Positions 1 to 7,901 of a stretch of DNA of 64,000 nt are shown one piece after another. This DNA is from Nonomuraea longispora. Lineage in GTDB: Bacteria > Actinomycetota > Actinomycetes > Streptosporangiales > Streptosporangiaceae. The stretch covers positions 1 to 64,000 of the forward strand of contig NZ_SMJZ01000019.1 of assembly GCF_004348345.1 (NCBI RefSeq), written 5' to 3'. The stretch's first letter is position 1. The number at the start of each line of letters is the position of its first letter. A program made the translations under genes and the position numbers. The notes under the pieces are model-generated. The model did not search any database, was not told where the DNA came from, and was given only the letters and a program-made list of their open reading frames with translations.

Positions 1-79
1 CCGCCAGACCGGCCCGGCCCGCCGGCTGCGCTCGAACTTCATCAACGGCATCAAGGAACTCCCGGTCACCATCGGCTGA
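1..79 (+). CDS. C-terminal end of a probable cytochrome P450 (cut by window edge)
   Basis: Only the last 25 residues are visible, ending in the tail LRSNFINGIKELPVTIG before a TGA stop. This arginine-rich RLRSNF-NGIK-LPV ending is typical of the beta-rich C-terminus of actinobacterial cytochrome P450s. The haem-binding cysteine region lies outside the window, so identity rests on the tail alone. A P450 would suit the PPOX, ferredoxin and alcohol dehydrogenase genes about 10 kb downstream, but no operon link can be claimed. Confidence 0.45.
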   Translation, partial: RQTGPARRLRSNFINGIKELPVTIG

Positions 80-120
80 CGACCCCCCGCATTTCCCGCC
101 AGGACTCCCACCGACACGCC

Positions 121-425
121 GCATTCGATCAAGGCGTTGGCGACGACGTGCAATAGGTCGGCGACCTGGCTCGGCACCACGACCCGCCGGACGGCGATCA
201 CCCGCCAGCCCCGTCTCCGGAGCTCGTCGCGGCGGTCAGCTCGCGCCGCTGGTCGGAGGGCGACGTGTGGTGGCCCTGACCGTCGTACTCGACCGCGACC
301 TCGTACTGCTCCCATCCCAGGTCGCGGTAGGCGGACCGGCCGTCGCCGGGCTCCGCGATCGGCCAGGCCGAGGGTGTCTCGCAGGCGCCAGGAGTTGAGC
401 GGCCTGCGCCACGACGCCGACCCAC
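121..425 (-). pseudogene. Frameshifted DUF559-type endonuclease-fold gene remnant
   Basis: One minus-strand frame reads RDLGWEQYEVAVEYDGQGHH, the PD-(D/E)XK-like core typical of DUF559 proteins. It stops soon after SDQRREL. A second minus frame picks up the expected continuation, RRDELRRRGWRVIAVRR followed by a VADLLHVVANAL helix. The two halves overlap around base 240, so one indel separates them. No convincing start codon or N-terminal domain remains, and no stop is seen before the P450 tail. It is a decayed gene of the kind often fused to AbiEi-like or helix-turn-helix regions. Confidence 0.6.
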
Positions 426-470
426 GTTCTGTGGACAACCTCCGGACGTCGTTCCGGTTCGTACGGAAGG

Positions 471-881
471 TCAGGGGTGCAGAGAGAGCCCCTTGAGGAC
501 CTTGTCGACGCCGTTCTTCGGCCCGTGCACGGCCACCCCGACCAACGCCAGATCTCCCGCCTCCACAGCCCGTACGGCCGCCCGGTTGTCGGCGTCGTGT
601 CCCGTCTTGAACATCTCCTCGATGTAGACGGCCACGTCCATCCCCCGCCCCACCGCCCTCTCGCGAACAGCGCGCAGCTCCGCCAGGTCCGCCGCGTACA
701 CGAGCACGGGTTGCCGGATCATCGGGAGGTACGCGTTCCCCGACCCGTCCTCGTACGGCTCCCCCATGGTCTCCGGCACCCCGCCCGCGACCGCGCCGGA
801 CAGGAAGGCGGTGACGTTGAGCTTCTGCCATGCGGCCAGATCCGCGCGCACCACAATGCCGATCTTGGTATCGAATCGCAT
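471..881 (-). CDS. DUF2000 family protein
   Basis: This 136-residue protein begins MRFDTKIGIVVRADLAAWQK and contains GEPYEDGSGNAYLPMIRQPV, the hallmark order of DUF2000. The family is small, cytosolic and of unknown biochemical role. The length is normal for the family and the ATG start agrees with homologous starts. It stands alone on the minus strand, next to the decayed DUF559 gene and downstream of the SRPBCC gene, with no clear operon partner. A function cannot be assigned from sequence. Confidence 0.85.
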   Translation of the reverse strand: MRFDTKIGIVVRADLAAWQKLNVTAFLSGAVAGGVPETMGEPYEDGSGNAYLPMIRQPVLVYAADLAELRAVRERAVGRGMDVAVYIEEMFKTGHDADNRAAVRAVEAGDLALVGVAVHGPKNGVDKVLKGLSLHP

Positions 882-934
882 GGCTCAAGTCTCGGCGTCA
901 CCGCCCGGCCAGGTCTTGAACGCTCGTGCGCGCC

Positions 935-1768
935 CTACGGCAGGAACATCGGCTGCCAGTCCGGCACCTCGTGGTAGCGCCGCAGCTCCGCGAGCCCCGA
1001 CAGGAAGCCGCCCCACGCCGCGTACGGGGGCCGCGCCTCGTCGAAGCCGCTCTGCATCAACGTCAGCCGCGTCCTGCCGCCGGACCCCTCCAGCTCCCAC
1101 GTACCGATCCCCGCGTCGCCCCAGTCCACGGAGAGCTTGCGTCCGGGCTCCAGCTCGATCACCTTGGCCGGGTCGGGATTGTCGGCCAGCCCGCCCATGG
1201 CGAAGCGCCCGCCGACGTACGGCTCGATCTCGATGGGGTAGCCGAACCACCGCGTCACCGCCTCCGAGTCGGTCAGCGAGTCGAACACGTCGGACGGCGA
1301 GGCGCCGATCGTGAGCCGGGCCCGCATCTCCGTGGTCGTGAAGTCGATCCTCGGCGTGAGTTCGCGCCCTTCGAGGTGCTCTGCCAGGTTGGCCAGCGCG
1401 CAGCACCAGAACGTCTGCAGCACGCCCCGGATGCTCTTACCCGTGATCACGTCCTGGAAGTCGAAGTGCGTCTGGGACACCGCCACGATGGTCGCGTCGC
1501 CGTCCTCCTCCAGCGTGAACTCGGTGGTGGTCTCCTCGCCGTCGAGCAGCCACGCGAACCGCAGCGTGCGCTCGTCGGCATGCAGCGGCCGCTGGTGCGG
1601 CGCGTCGCCTTCGGGGATGCTGCGCCCCCAGAACGCGAACGTGCCGGGCAGTGCCACCTCGGCGTGCTCGGCCAGCCAGACGCGCAACGCGGCGGGGTCG
1701 GTGAGCGCGTGCCTGACGGTCTTCAGCGGCGCCTGGACACGGACGCGGATGATCATGGGCTCAGTCAT
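935..1768 (-). CDS. SRPBCC/AHSA1-type protein with two START-like domains
   Basis: The protein has 277 residues with two consecutive Bet v1/START-like folds. The first (about 5-130) opens MIIRVRVQAPLKTVRHALTD, and the second (about 145-275) opens MRARLTIGASPSDVFDSLTD and carries GRFAMGG and a WGGFLSGL helix. Such AHSA1-like proteins bind hydrophobic ligands or act as chaperone co-factors. The ligand is unknown here. The start codon lies 8 bases inside the end of the upstream ArsR-type regulator gene, so the two are almost certainly co-transcribed and translationally coupled. That pairing is a common actinobacterial arrangement. Confidence 0.85.
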   Translation of the reverse strand: MTEPMIIRVRVQAPLKTVRHALTDPAALRVWLAEHAEVALPGTFAFWGRSIPEGDAPHQRPLHADERTLRFAWLLDGEETTTEFTLEEDGDATIVAVSQTHFDFQDVITGKSIRGVLQTFWCCALANLAEHLEGRELTPRIDFTTTEMRARLTIGASPSDVFDSLTDSEAVTRWFGYPIEIEPYVGGRFAMGGLADNPDPAKVIELEPGRKLSVDWGDAGIGTWELEGSGGRTRLTLMQSGFDEARPPYAAWGGFLSGLAELRRYHEVPDWQPMFLP

Positions 1769-2339
1769 TGTCTAGCTCCTCTTCAGGGCGATCCGTTGTC
1801 TTGGGGTAGCAGGCGACGGCGATCTTGAAGGCGTCGCCTTCCGCGCCGCCGTACCTGGTGAACAGGTCCTGCAGCATGGTCTGCAGCTCGGTCATGAACT
1901 GGTGCCGGTTCTCCGGGCGCACGTGAATCTCCCCGGACAGGCCGAGCGACGGCAGCTCCGGCGCGGCTCTGTCGAGCGCCGCGATGTCGGCCTGCACCTC
2001 CTCCATGAGGTCGAGCAGGTAGCCGAGGCTCAGTTCGTCGCGTGCCTTGCGCAGCCCGATCCGGCCCACCAGGCGGGGCGACAGCCAGTACGACCGGGCG
2101 CCCGCCTGGTAGATGCCCTCGCTGATCCCGCGGACCTTGCGTTCGGCCACGAGGTCGACGAGGCCGGCGTCGACCAGCCGCTTGACGTGGTAGTAGACCC
2201 GCTGCGGCGTCTGGCCGAGCCGTTCGGCGACCTGCGAGCAGGTGCGCGGCTCGGCCAGCTGCCGCAGCACCTCCACGCGCTGCGGCTTGAGCAGCGCCTC
2301 GGCCTGCTCGATCTCTTCGAGATACAGAATGTCTCTCAT
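1761..2339 (-). CDS. ArsR-like winged-helix transcriptional regulator
   Basis: This is a 192-residue regulator with an N-terminal winged helix (about 15-75): LLKPQRVEVLRQLAEPRTCS, then VAERLGQTPQRVYYHVKRLV as the recognition helices. The remaining 110 residues form a helical and beta region that resembles the tails of ArsR/HTH_20 regulators. No metal-binding CXC motif is seen, so small-molecule or protein sensing is likelier than metal sensing. It is the first gene of a two-gene operon with the SRPBCC protein and is divergent from the AraC regulator, with about 60 bases between starts. The AT-rich gap probably holds both promoters. Confidence 0.85.
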   Translation of the reverse strand: MRDILYLEEIEQAEALLKPQRVEVLRQLAEPRTCSQVAERLGQTPQRVYYHVKRLVDAGLVDLVAERKVRGISEGIYQAGARSYWLSPRLVGRIGLRKARDELSLGYLLDLMEEVQADIAALDRAAPELPSLGLSGEIHVRPENRHQFMTELQTMLQDLFTRYGGAEGDAFKIAVACYPKTTDRPEEELDND

Positions 2340-2399
2340 CGCAAAAACTATCCTTTACGTAAAAATCATTCTTGTCAATGGGGATGGGAAGATGAGCTC

Positions 2400-3314
2400 A
2401 TGGCGCAGGATTGGTCGCGCTACTGGCGCTCGCCGGACCACCCGATCGAGGCGATGCACGCCCACTTCGAACGGCACGTCTACCACCGGCACAGCCACGA
2501 GACCTACTCTTTCGGGGTCACCGAGACGGGCGCGCAGTCGTTCACCTGCCGGGGCTCCGCCCACACCAGCGCGGCGGGCATGATCATGGCCTTCAACCCC
2601 GAGGACCCCCACGACGGCCACGCCACCGACGCGCTCGGGTTCACCTACCGGATCGTCCACATCGGCCCCGACCTGGTCTCCGGCACCCTGGCGGACGTGA
2701 CGGGCCGCCGCACCGGCCTTCCCCTCTTCACCGAGCCCGTGTTCGACGACCCGCGCCTGGCGGGCGCGCTGCGCGCCCTGCACACCGCTCTCCTGTCCGG
2801 TGCGCCGTCACTGCGCCGCGACGAGCTGCTCACGACGACGATCACCCAGCTCGTACGCCGCGCCGCCACCCGCCCCGTCCACCCGGAGGCGGGCAGGCCG
2901 GCGCGGGTGGCGCGACAGGCACGGCAGGTGCTCCACGACCGCCCGCTGGACGACCTGACCATCGACGACCTGGCCCGCGCCACCGGCGCCAGCCGCTACA
3001 CGGTCTACCGTGCCTTCCACGCCGAATACGGCCTGCCGCCCAGCGACTACCAGCGCCAGCTACGGCTCAGGGCGGCCCGCGCGCTGATCGCCGACGGCGT
3101 CCCCATCAGCGAGGCCGCCACCACGACGGGCTTCGCCGACCAGAGCCACCTGACCCGCTGGTTCACCCGCTACTTCGGCCTGACCCCAGGCGCCTACCGC
3201 CAAGCCCTCCGCCCCGGACCGGACCTCGCCCGGCCGGATCAGCCTGGCGCCCTTGGGCAGGAAGTGACCACGCCGACGGTGCCCGTGCGCGCCGTAACGG
3301 CGGCGCGCCACTGA
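2400..3314 (+). CDS. AraC family transcriptional regulator
   Basis: The protein is 304 residues long. Residues 1-165 form an AraC-type cupin sensor (HAHFERHVYHRHSHETYSFG, then FNPEDPHDGHA). The C-terminal half has the two helix-turn-helix units of the AraC/XylS domain: DDLARATGASRYTVYRAFHA, and ISEAATTTGFADQSHLTRWF ending FGLTPGAYRQ. ATG at the chosen start gives the normal N-terminus. A longer reading frame runs upstream but has no family similarity and overlaps the divergent regulator. Targets are unknown. The obvious candidates are its own promoter and the divergent ArsR-SRPBCC operon. Confidence 0.9.
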   Translation: MAQDWSRYWRSPDHPIEAMHAHFERHVYHRHSHETYSFGVTETGAQSFTCRGSAHTSAAGMIMAFNPEDPHDGHATDALGFTYRIVHIGPDLVSGTLADVTGRRTGLPLFTEPVFDDPRLAGALRALHTALLSGAPSLRRDELLTTTITQLVRRAATRPVHPEAGRPARVARQARQVLHDRPLDDLTIDDLARATGASRYTVYRAFHAEYGLPPSDYQRQLRLRAARALIADGVPISEAATTTGFADQSHLTRWFTRYFGLTPGAYRQALRPGPDLARPDQPGALGQEVTTPTVPVRAVTAARH

Positions 3315-3424
3315 CCGGTCAGCGGCCGTTCCCCTGGACAGAGGCGAGCCGACGACGGCGGCTGGCGGGCCTTGGCGGTGCCGTAAAAGCCGAAGCCCGG
3401 TTCGTCGAGTCAGATGAGGACAAC

Positions 3425-4456
3425 CTACGGCCAGGAAGAATCCTGATCGGGGTCGCCGCCGTCGGTGAGGAGGCGGAGGTCTGATTCGACCATCATCGCG
3501 ACGAGCTCGTCGAAGGACACCCTCGGCTCCCATCCCAGCTGCGCCCGCGCCTTCTTGGGGTCGGCGCAGAGCAGGTCGACCTCGGCCGGCCGGTGCAGCG
3601 CCCGGTCGGTCACGACGTGCCGTTCCCAGTCGAGCCCCGCCGCCGTGAACGCCGCCTCCACCAGCTCCCTGACCGACTTCATCCGCCCGGTCCCGATCAC
3701 GTAGTCCTCGGGGCTGCCGGCCTGCAGCATGAGGTGCATCGCCTTGACGTAGTCGCCCGCGAACCCCCAGTCGCGCCGGGCCTCCAGGTTGCCCAGGCGC
3801 AGCTGGGCGGTCAGCCCGAGTTTGATCCTGGCCACCCCGAGCGTCACCTTCCTGGTGACGAACTCGGCTCCGCGTCGCGGCGACTCGTGGTTGAACAGGA
3901 TCCCGGACACCGCGAACATCCCGTACGACTCGCGGTAGTTCTGGGTGAGGAAGTGTCCGTACGCCTTCGCGACCCCGTACGGCGAGCGCGGGTGGAAGGC
4001 GGTGCTCTCGGTCTGCGGGGTTTCGCTGACCTGGCCGAACATTTCGGACGACGAAGCCTGATAAAAGCGAATCTGTCCGGAGGAGCCGGCACTCCCGCTG
4101 CTCCTCGATACGCCCGAGCACACGCGGATCGCCTCAAGCATCCGCAGGACGCCCATCCCGGTCACCTCGGCCGTGAGCTCGGCCTGCTCCCACGACATGG
4201 GCACGAACGAGATCGCGCCCAGGTTGTAGACCTCGTCGGGCTGAACCCGTTCCACCGCGGAGATCAGCGACCCCTGGTCCAGCAGGTCGCCCCGCACCAC
4301 GTGCACGTCGGCGAGCAGCTTGCGCATCCGGGACACCCGCGGGTTCGCCTGCCCCCTTGCCAGCCCCCAGACCTCGTAGCCCTGTTCCAGCAGATGCTCC
4401 GCCAAGTAGGAACCATCCTGGCCGGTGATGCCGGTGATCAGAGCGCGCCTGGCCAA
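3425..4456 (-). CDS. gmd: GDP-mannose 4,6-dehydratase
   Basis: This 343-residue extended SDR converts GDP-D-mannose to GDP-4-keto-6-deoxymannose, a precursor of deoxyhexoses. The Rossmann motif ALITGITGQDGSYLAEHLLE lies at the N-terminus, SSSEMFG and the catalytic YGVAK follow, and EARRDWGFAGDYVKAM is diagnostic of Gmd. The start is taken as TTG, which places LARRALITGITGQDG at the N-terminus behind a GGAGG ribosome site. An upstream extension to base 4672 has no family similarity. No GDP-fucose synthase accompanies it here. It is divergent from a glycosyltransferase operon and probably supplies sugar nucleotide to it. Confidence 0.9.
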   Translation of the reverse strand: MARRALITGITGQDGSYLAEHLLEQGYEVWGLARGQANPRVSRMRKLLADVHVVRGDLLDQGSLISAVERVQPDEVYNLGAISFVPMSWEQAELTAEVTGMGVLRMLEAIRVCSGVSRSSGSAGSSGQIRFYQASSSEMFGQVSETPQTESTAFHPRSPYGVAKAYGHFLTQNYRESYGMFAVSGILFNHESPRRGAEFVTRKVTLGVARIKLGLTAQLRLGNLEARRDWGFAGDYVKAMHLMLQAGSPEDYVIGTGRMKSVRELVEAAFTAAGLDWERHVVTDRALHRPAEVDLLCADPKKARAQLGWEPRVSFDELVAMMVESDLRLLTDGGDPDQDSSWP

Positions 4457-4480
4457 GGGTCCTCCAACGATCGCGTCCCG

Positions 4481-4495
4481 CGTCCCTTTGGGACG
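4481..4495. promoter_or_regulatory. Perfect hairpin/palindrome in the gmd leader
   Basis: CGTCCC-TTT-GGGACG is a perfect 6-bp inverted repeat with a 3-base spacer, 24 bases upstream of the TTG start of gmd. It could be an RNA hairpin in the 5' leader or a small operator. A second short inverted repeat, CTACC-GGAT-GGTAG, lies at 4626-4639 nearer the glycosyltransferase start. Function is inferred from position only. Confidence 0.4.
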
Positions 4496-4704
4496 GAAAT
4501 GTACAGCTAAGCGCCCCAATAGGGCATCAAGCCACCTAGAACGCGTTCCACCGAACCACGCTCGGTCACCGCGACTTCGCAGTTCGCACGGCCTGTGAGA
4601 GCCACTGTGAACAATTCTCGCCAACCTACCGGATGGTAGCCTTCTCGCACTAAGGTCATCTTTACGGTACACGCCCGTCTTCGGGCCTCACCGGCGAGAA
4701 AGGG

Positions 4705-5949
4705 GTGTCCGTGCGGGAGCGAACGCTGCGGATCGCGCTGCTGTCCTACCGCAGCAAACCCACCTGCGGTGGCCAGGGCGTTTACCTCCGCCATCTGAGC
4801 CGTGAGCTCGTCGCACTCGGGCACCACGTCGAGGTGTTCTCCGGCCAGCCGTACCCCGAGCTCGACGACGGCGTCATCCTGCGCGAGGTGCCCAGCCTCG
4901 ACCTCTACCGCGACGAGGACCCTTTCCGAACGCCCAAGCTGCGCGAATACCGCGACTGGATCGACTGGCTAGAGGTCGGCACCATGTGGACCGCCGGGTT
5001 TCCCGAGCCGCTGACGTTCACCATGCGGGCCTACCGCGAGCTGAAGAAGCGGGTCGGCGACTTCGACGTCGTGCAGGACAACCAGACCCTCGGGTACGGC
5101 CTGCTGGGCATCCAGAAGTTGTTCCCCGTGGTCGGCACCATCCACCACCCGATCAGCGTCGACCGCCGCATCGAACTGGAGGCCGCCCGGGGCACGAAGA
5201 AGCTGACCATGCGCCGGTGGTACGCCTTCGTCAAGATGCAGGCCCGCGTCGCTCCCCGGCTCAGCCCGATCCTGACCGTCAGCGAGTCGTCGCTGGCCGA
5301 CATCCACCGCGACTTCAACGTCCCCCAGGCCAACATGCGCCTGATCCCCCTCGGCGTCGACACCCGCTATTTCCACCCCCGCCCCGGCATGCCCAGGCGC
5401 AAAGGGTCCATCGTGGCGGTGGCCAGCGCGGACTCGCCGATGAAAGGCGTCGCCACGCTGCTCAGGGCCGTCGCGAAGCTGGCCACCGAGCGCGACGTCA
5501 ACCTCACCGTCGTCAGCAGGCCCACCCCCGGCGGCCCCACCGAGCAGCTCGTCCAGGAGCTGTCGCTGCAGGACCGCGTACGCTTCGTGCACGGCATCTC
5601 CGACGACGAGCTGGGTGAGCTCATCGCCACCTCCGAGATCTCCGTCGTGCCCTCGCTCTACGAGGGCTTCTCGCTGCCCGCCGTCGAGCACATGGCCTGC
5701 GGCACGCCCCTGGTGGCCAGCCGTACGGGCGCGCTGCCCGAGGTCGTGGGCGACGCCGCCGTACAGGTGCCGCCGGGCGACGCCGAGGAGCTGGCCGCGG
5801 TGCTGCGCCGCCTGCACGACTCCCCCGAGTACCGCGAACGCGTCGGCCGAGCCGGATACGACCGCGTCATGGAGCGCTACACCTGGCACGTCGTGGCCAA
5901 GCGGACCGTCGAGGCCTACCGAGAGGCCATCGCGGCCCGCGAGAGCTGA
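4705..5949 (+). CDS. Family 4 glycosyltransferase (GT-B)
   Basis: The protein has 414 residues with a two-domain GT-B layout. The N-terminal acceptor half starts LRIALLSYRSKPTCGGQGVY and has a glycine-rich loop. The C-terminal donor half includes RLIPLGVDTRYF and the EX7E motif in SLYEGFSLPAVEHMACGTPL. GT4 enzymes are retaining nucleotide-sugar transferases. Given the divergent gmd, a GDP-sugar donor is a reasonable guess. GTG is used as start behind a purine-rich site. It leads a three-gene operon with a methyltransferase 31 bases downstream and a prenyltransferase-fold protein. Confidence 0.88.
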   Translation: MSVRERTLRIALLSYRSKPTCGGQGVYLRHLSRELVALGHHVEVFSGQPYPELDDGVILREVPSLDLYRDEDPFRTPKLREYRDWIDWLEVGTMWTAGFPEPLTFTMRAYRELKKRVGDFDVVQDNQTLGYGLLGIQKLFPVVGTIHHPISVDRRIELEAARGTKKLTMRRWYAFVKMQARVAPRLSPILTVSESSLADIHRDFNVPQANMRLIPLGVDTRYFHPRPGMPRRKGSIVAVASADSPMKGVATLLRAVAKLATERDVNLTVVSRPTPGGPTEQLVQELSLQDRVRFVHGISDDELGELIATSEISVVPSLYEGFSLPAVEHMACGTPLVASRTGALPEVVGDAAVQVPPGDAEELAAVLRRLHDSPEYRERVGRAGYDRVMERYTWHVVAKRTVEAYREAIAARES

Positions 5950-5980
5950 CCCCGAACTCGATCACGAGGAGAAGCGACCA

Positions 5981-6691
5981 GTGCTCACCGTGGACTTCGC
6001 CCGGCTTCCCGTCGGCCCCGGCGTACGCGTGCTCGACCTGGGCTGCGGCGGCGGCAGGCACGCCTTCGAGGTGCTCCGCCGGGGAGCGGACGTAACCGCG
6101 TTCGACATGGACCAGGCGGAGCTCGACAGCGTGGCGGCCATGTTCGCGGCCATGGACAAGGCGGGCGAGGTGCCCGAGGGCGCCACCGGGGAAACCGTCC
6201 GGGGCACGGCGCTCGACATGCCGTTCGAGGACGGCGTCTTCGACCGGGTCATCGCCGCCGAGGTGCTGGAGCACATCCCCGACGACATGGCGGCCATGCG
6301 GGAGATCTTCCGCGTGCTGCGACCCGGCGGCACGGCCGCGGTGACCGTGCCGAGCTTCCTGCCCGAGCGCATCTGCTGGGCGCTGGACGAGGACTATCAC
6401 ACGGCGCCCGGCGGCCACGTGCGCATCTACACGCTGGCGGAGCTGTCGGCCAAGCTGAAATCCACCGGGTTCGTGATCGGCCCCCACCACCACGCCCACG
6501 GCCTGCACGCGCCCTACTGGTGGATCAAGTGCGCGGTCGGCGTCGACAACGACGACCATCCGCTCGCCAAGGCCTACCACGAGCTGCTGGTCTGGGACAT
6601 CATGAAACGCCCCGCCGCCACCAGGATCGCCGAAGCCCTGCTCAACCCGGTCATCGGCAAGAGCGTGGTCCTCTACGTCCGGAAGCCATGA
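5981..6691 (+). CDS. Class I SAM-dependent methyltransferase
   Basis: This 236-residue methyltransferase has motif I VRVLDLGCGGGRHAFEVLRR, an acidic post-I loop FDMDQAEL, then VIAAEVLEHIPDD and a RVLRPGGTAAVTVPS motif. The GTG start follows a strong GAGGAGAAG ribosome site. The acceptor cannot be read from sequence. Co-transcription with a GT4 enzyme and a prenyltransferase-fold protein suggests a glycan or glycolipid substrate. The stop codon overlaps the next ATG (ATGA), so translation is coupled. Confidence 0.88.
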   Translation: MLTVDFARLPVGPGVRVLDLGCGGGRHAFEVLRRGADVTAFDMDQAELDSVAAMFAAMDKAGEVPEGATGETVRGTALDMPFEDGVFDRVIAAEVLEHIPDDMAAMREIFRVLRPGGTAAVTVPSFLPERICWALDEDYHTAPGGHVRIYTLAELSAKLKSTGFVIGPHHHAHGLHAPYWWIKCAVGVDNDDHPLAKAYHELLVWDIMKRPAATRIAEALLNPVIGKSVVLYVRKP

Positions 6692-7770
6692 TCTCCCACG
6701 CGGAGGTCGTGCGTACGGCCGAGAGCATCGCGGCCATGCAGCAGGACGACGGCGGCGTGCCGTGGCCGGAAGGTCACGTCGACGCGTGGAACCACATCGA
6801 GTGCCTGATGGCGATGTCCGTCGCCGGGCTGGCCGAGCCGGTACGCCGCGGCTACGCCTGGCTGGCCCGCCACCAGCGCGCCGACGGCTCATGGCCGATG
6901 AAGCTGGTCGGCGGCGAGCCCACCGAGCTGGGCGGCGAGACCAACCACGCCGCCTACGTCGCCGCCGGCGTCTGGCACCACCATCTCGTCACCGGGGACC
7001 GGCGTTTCACCGAGGAGAGCTGGCCCATGGTCAAGGCCGCGCTCGACTACGTGGCGGGGCTGCAGACCGAGCGGGGCGAGATCGTCTGGGAGCGCGACGC
7101 GCAGGGCAAGCCGTCGGCGTACGCGCTGCTCACCGGGTGTTCCTCCATCCACCAGGGGCTGCGCTGCGGCGTGCTGCTGGCCGACCGGCTGGGCGACCCG
7201 CAGCCCCACTGGGAGCTGGCAGCCGACCGGCTGGCGCACGTGCTGGCGGCGCATCCCGAGGCGTTCGCCGACAAGAGCCGCTTCTCGATGGACTGGTACT
7301 ACCCCGTGCTGGGCGGCGCGGTGCGCGGGCGGCAGGCGTACGAGCTGCTGGAGCGCGAGTGGGCGACGTTCGTGGTGCCGGGGCTCGGCATCCGCTGCGT
7401 GTCCGACCAGCCGTGGGTGACGGGGGCGGAGACGTGCGAGCTGGTGCTGGCGCTCGACGCCCTGGGCGACCGGGAGCGGGCGGCGGCGTTGTTCGCCGAC
7501 GTGCAACACCTGCGCCACGAGGACGGCTCGTACTGGACGGGGTGGCAGTACGCCAACCGCAGGCACTTCCCGCACGAGCGGTCCGGGTACACCGCGGCGG
7601 CGGTCGTCCTCGCGGCCGACGCGCTGATGGGGCTCTCGCCGGGATCCGGACTGTTCCGTGACATCGCCGGAACATCCGTGTTCGACCCGGACGTCTGCGG
7701 ATGCGCAGCCGGTACGGGACGCCGCCTGCCTCCCCCGGTGCCGGAGGGACGTTCGGGCGAAGGCGTCTGA
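6688..7770 (+). CDS. Prenyltransferase / squalene-cyclase-like alpha-alpha toroid protein
   Basis: The 360-residue protein has repeated QxxDGxW-like segments: ESIAAMQQDDGGVPWPEGHV, WLARHQRADGSWPM, and DVQHLRHEDGSYWTGWQ. These resemble the beta-subunit prenyltransferase and class II terpene cyclase toroid. The DXDD acid motif of squalene-hopene cyclases is not seen, so cyclase activity is doubtful and a glycan- or lipid-binding role is possible. The last 40 residues are low-complexity and unconserved-looking. It overlaps the methyltransferase by four bases and ends the operon. Annotation in databases is usually just prenyltransferase. Confidence 0.7.
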   Translation: MISHAEVVRTAESIAAMQQDDGGVPWPEGHVDAWNHIECLMAMSVAGLAEPVRRGYAWLARHQRADGSWPMKLVGGEPTELGGETNHAAYVAAGVWHHHLVTGDRRFTEESWPMVKAALDYVAGLQTERGEIVWERDAQGKPSAYALLTGCSSIHQGLRCGVLLADRLGDPQPHWELAADRLAHVLAAHPEAFADKSRFSMDWYYPVLGGAVRGRQAYELLEREWATFVVPGLGIRCVSDQPWVTGAETCELVLALDALGDRERAAALFADVQHLRHEDGSYWTGWQYANRRHFPHERSGYTAAAVVLAADALMGLSPGSGLFRDIAGTSVFDPDVCGCAAGTGRRLPPPVPEGRSGEGV

Positions 7771-7901
7771 CCTGGTACTTCGCCGGTCCACAAGGGCTTT
7801 TGCGGGTTCTTTGCCGGGGAAATCCGGTGCGCCGCCGGTGAAAGGCGCAATGAGGTAACTAGCTTCTTCAGTGGCCGGTACGAGACGTCTTCGGGGGAAG
7901 C

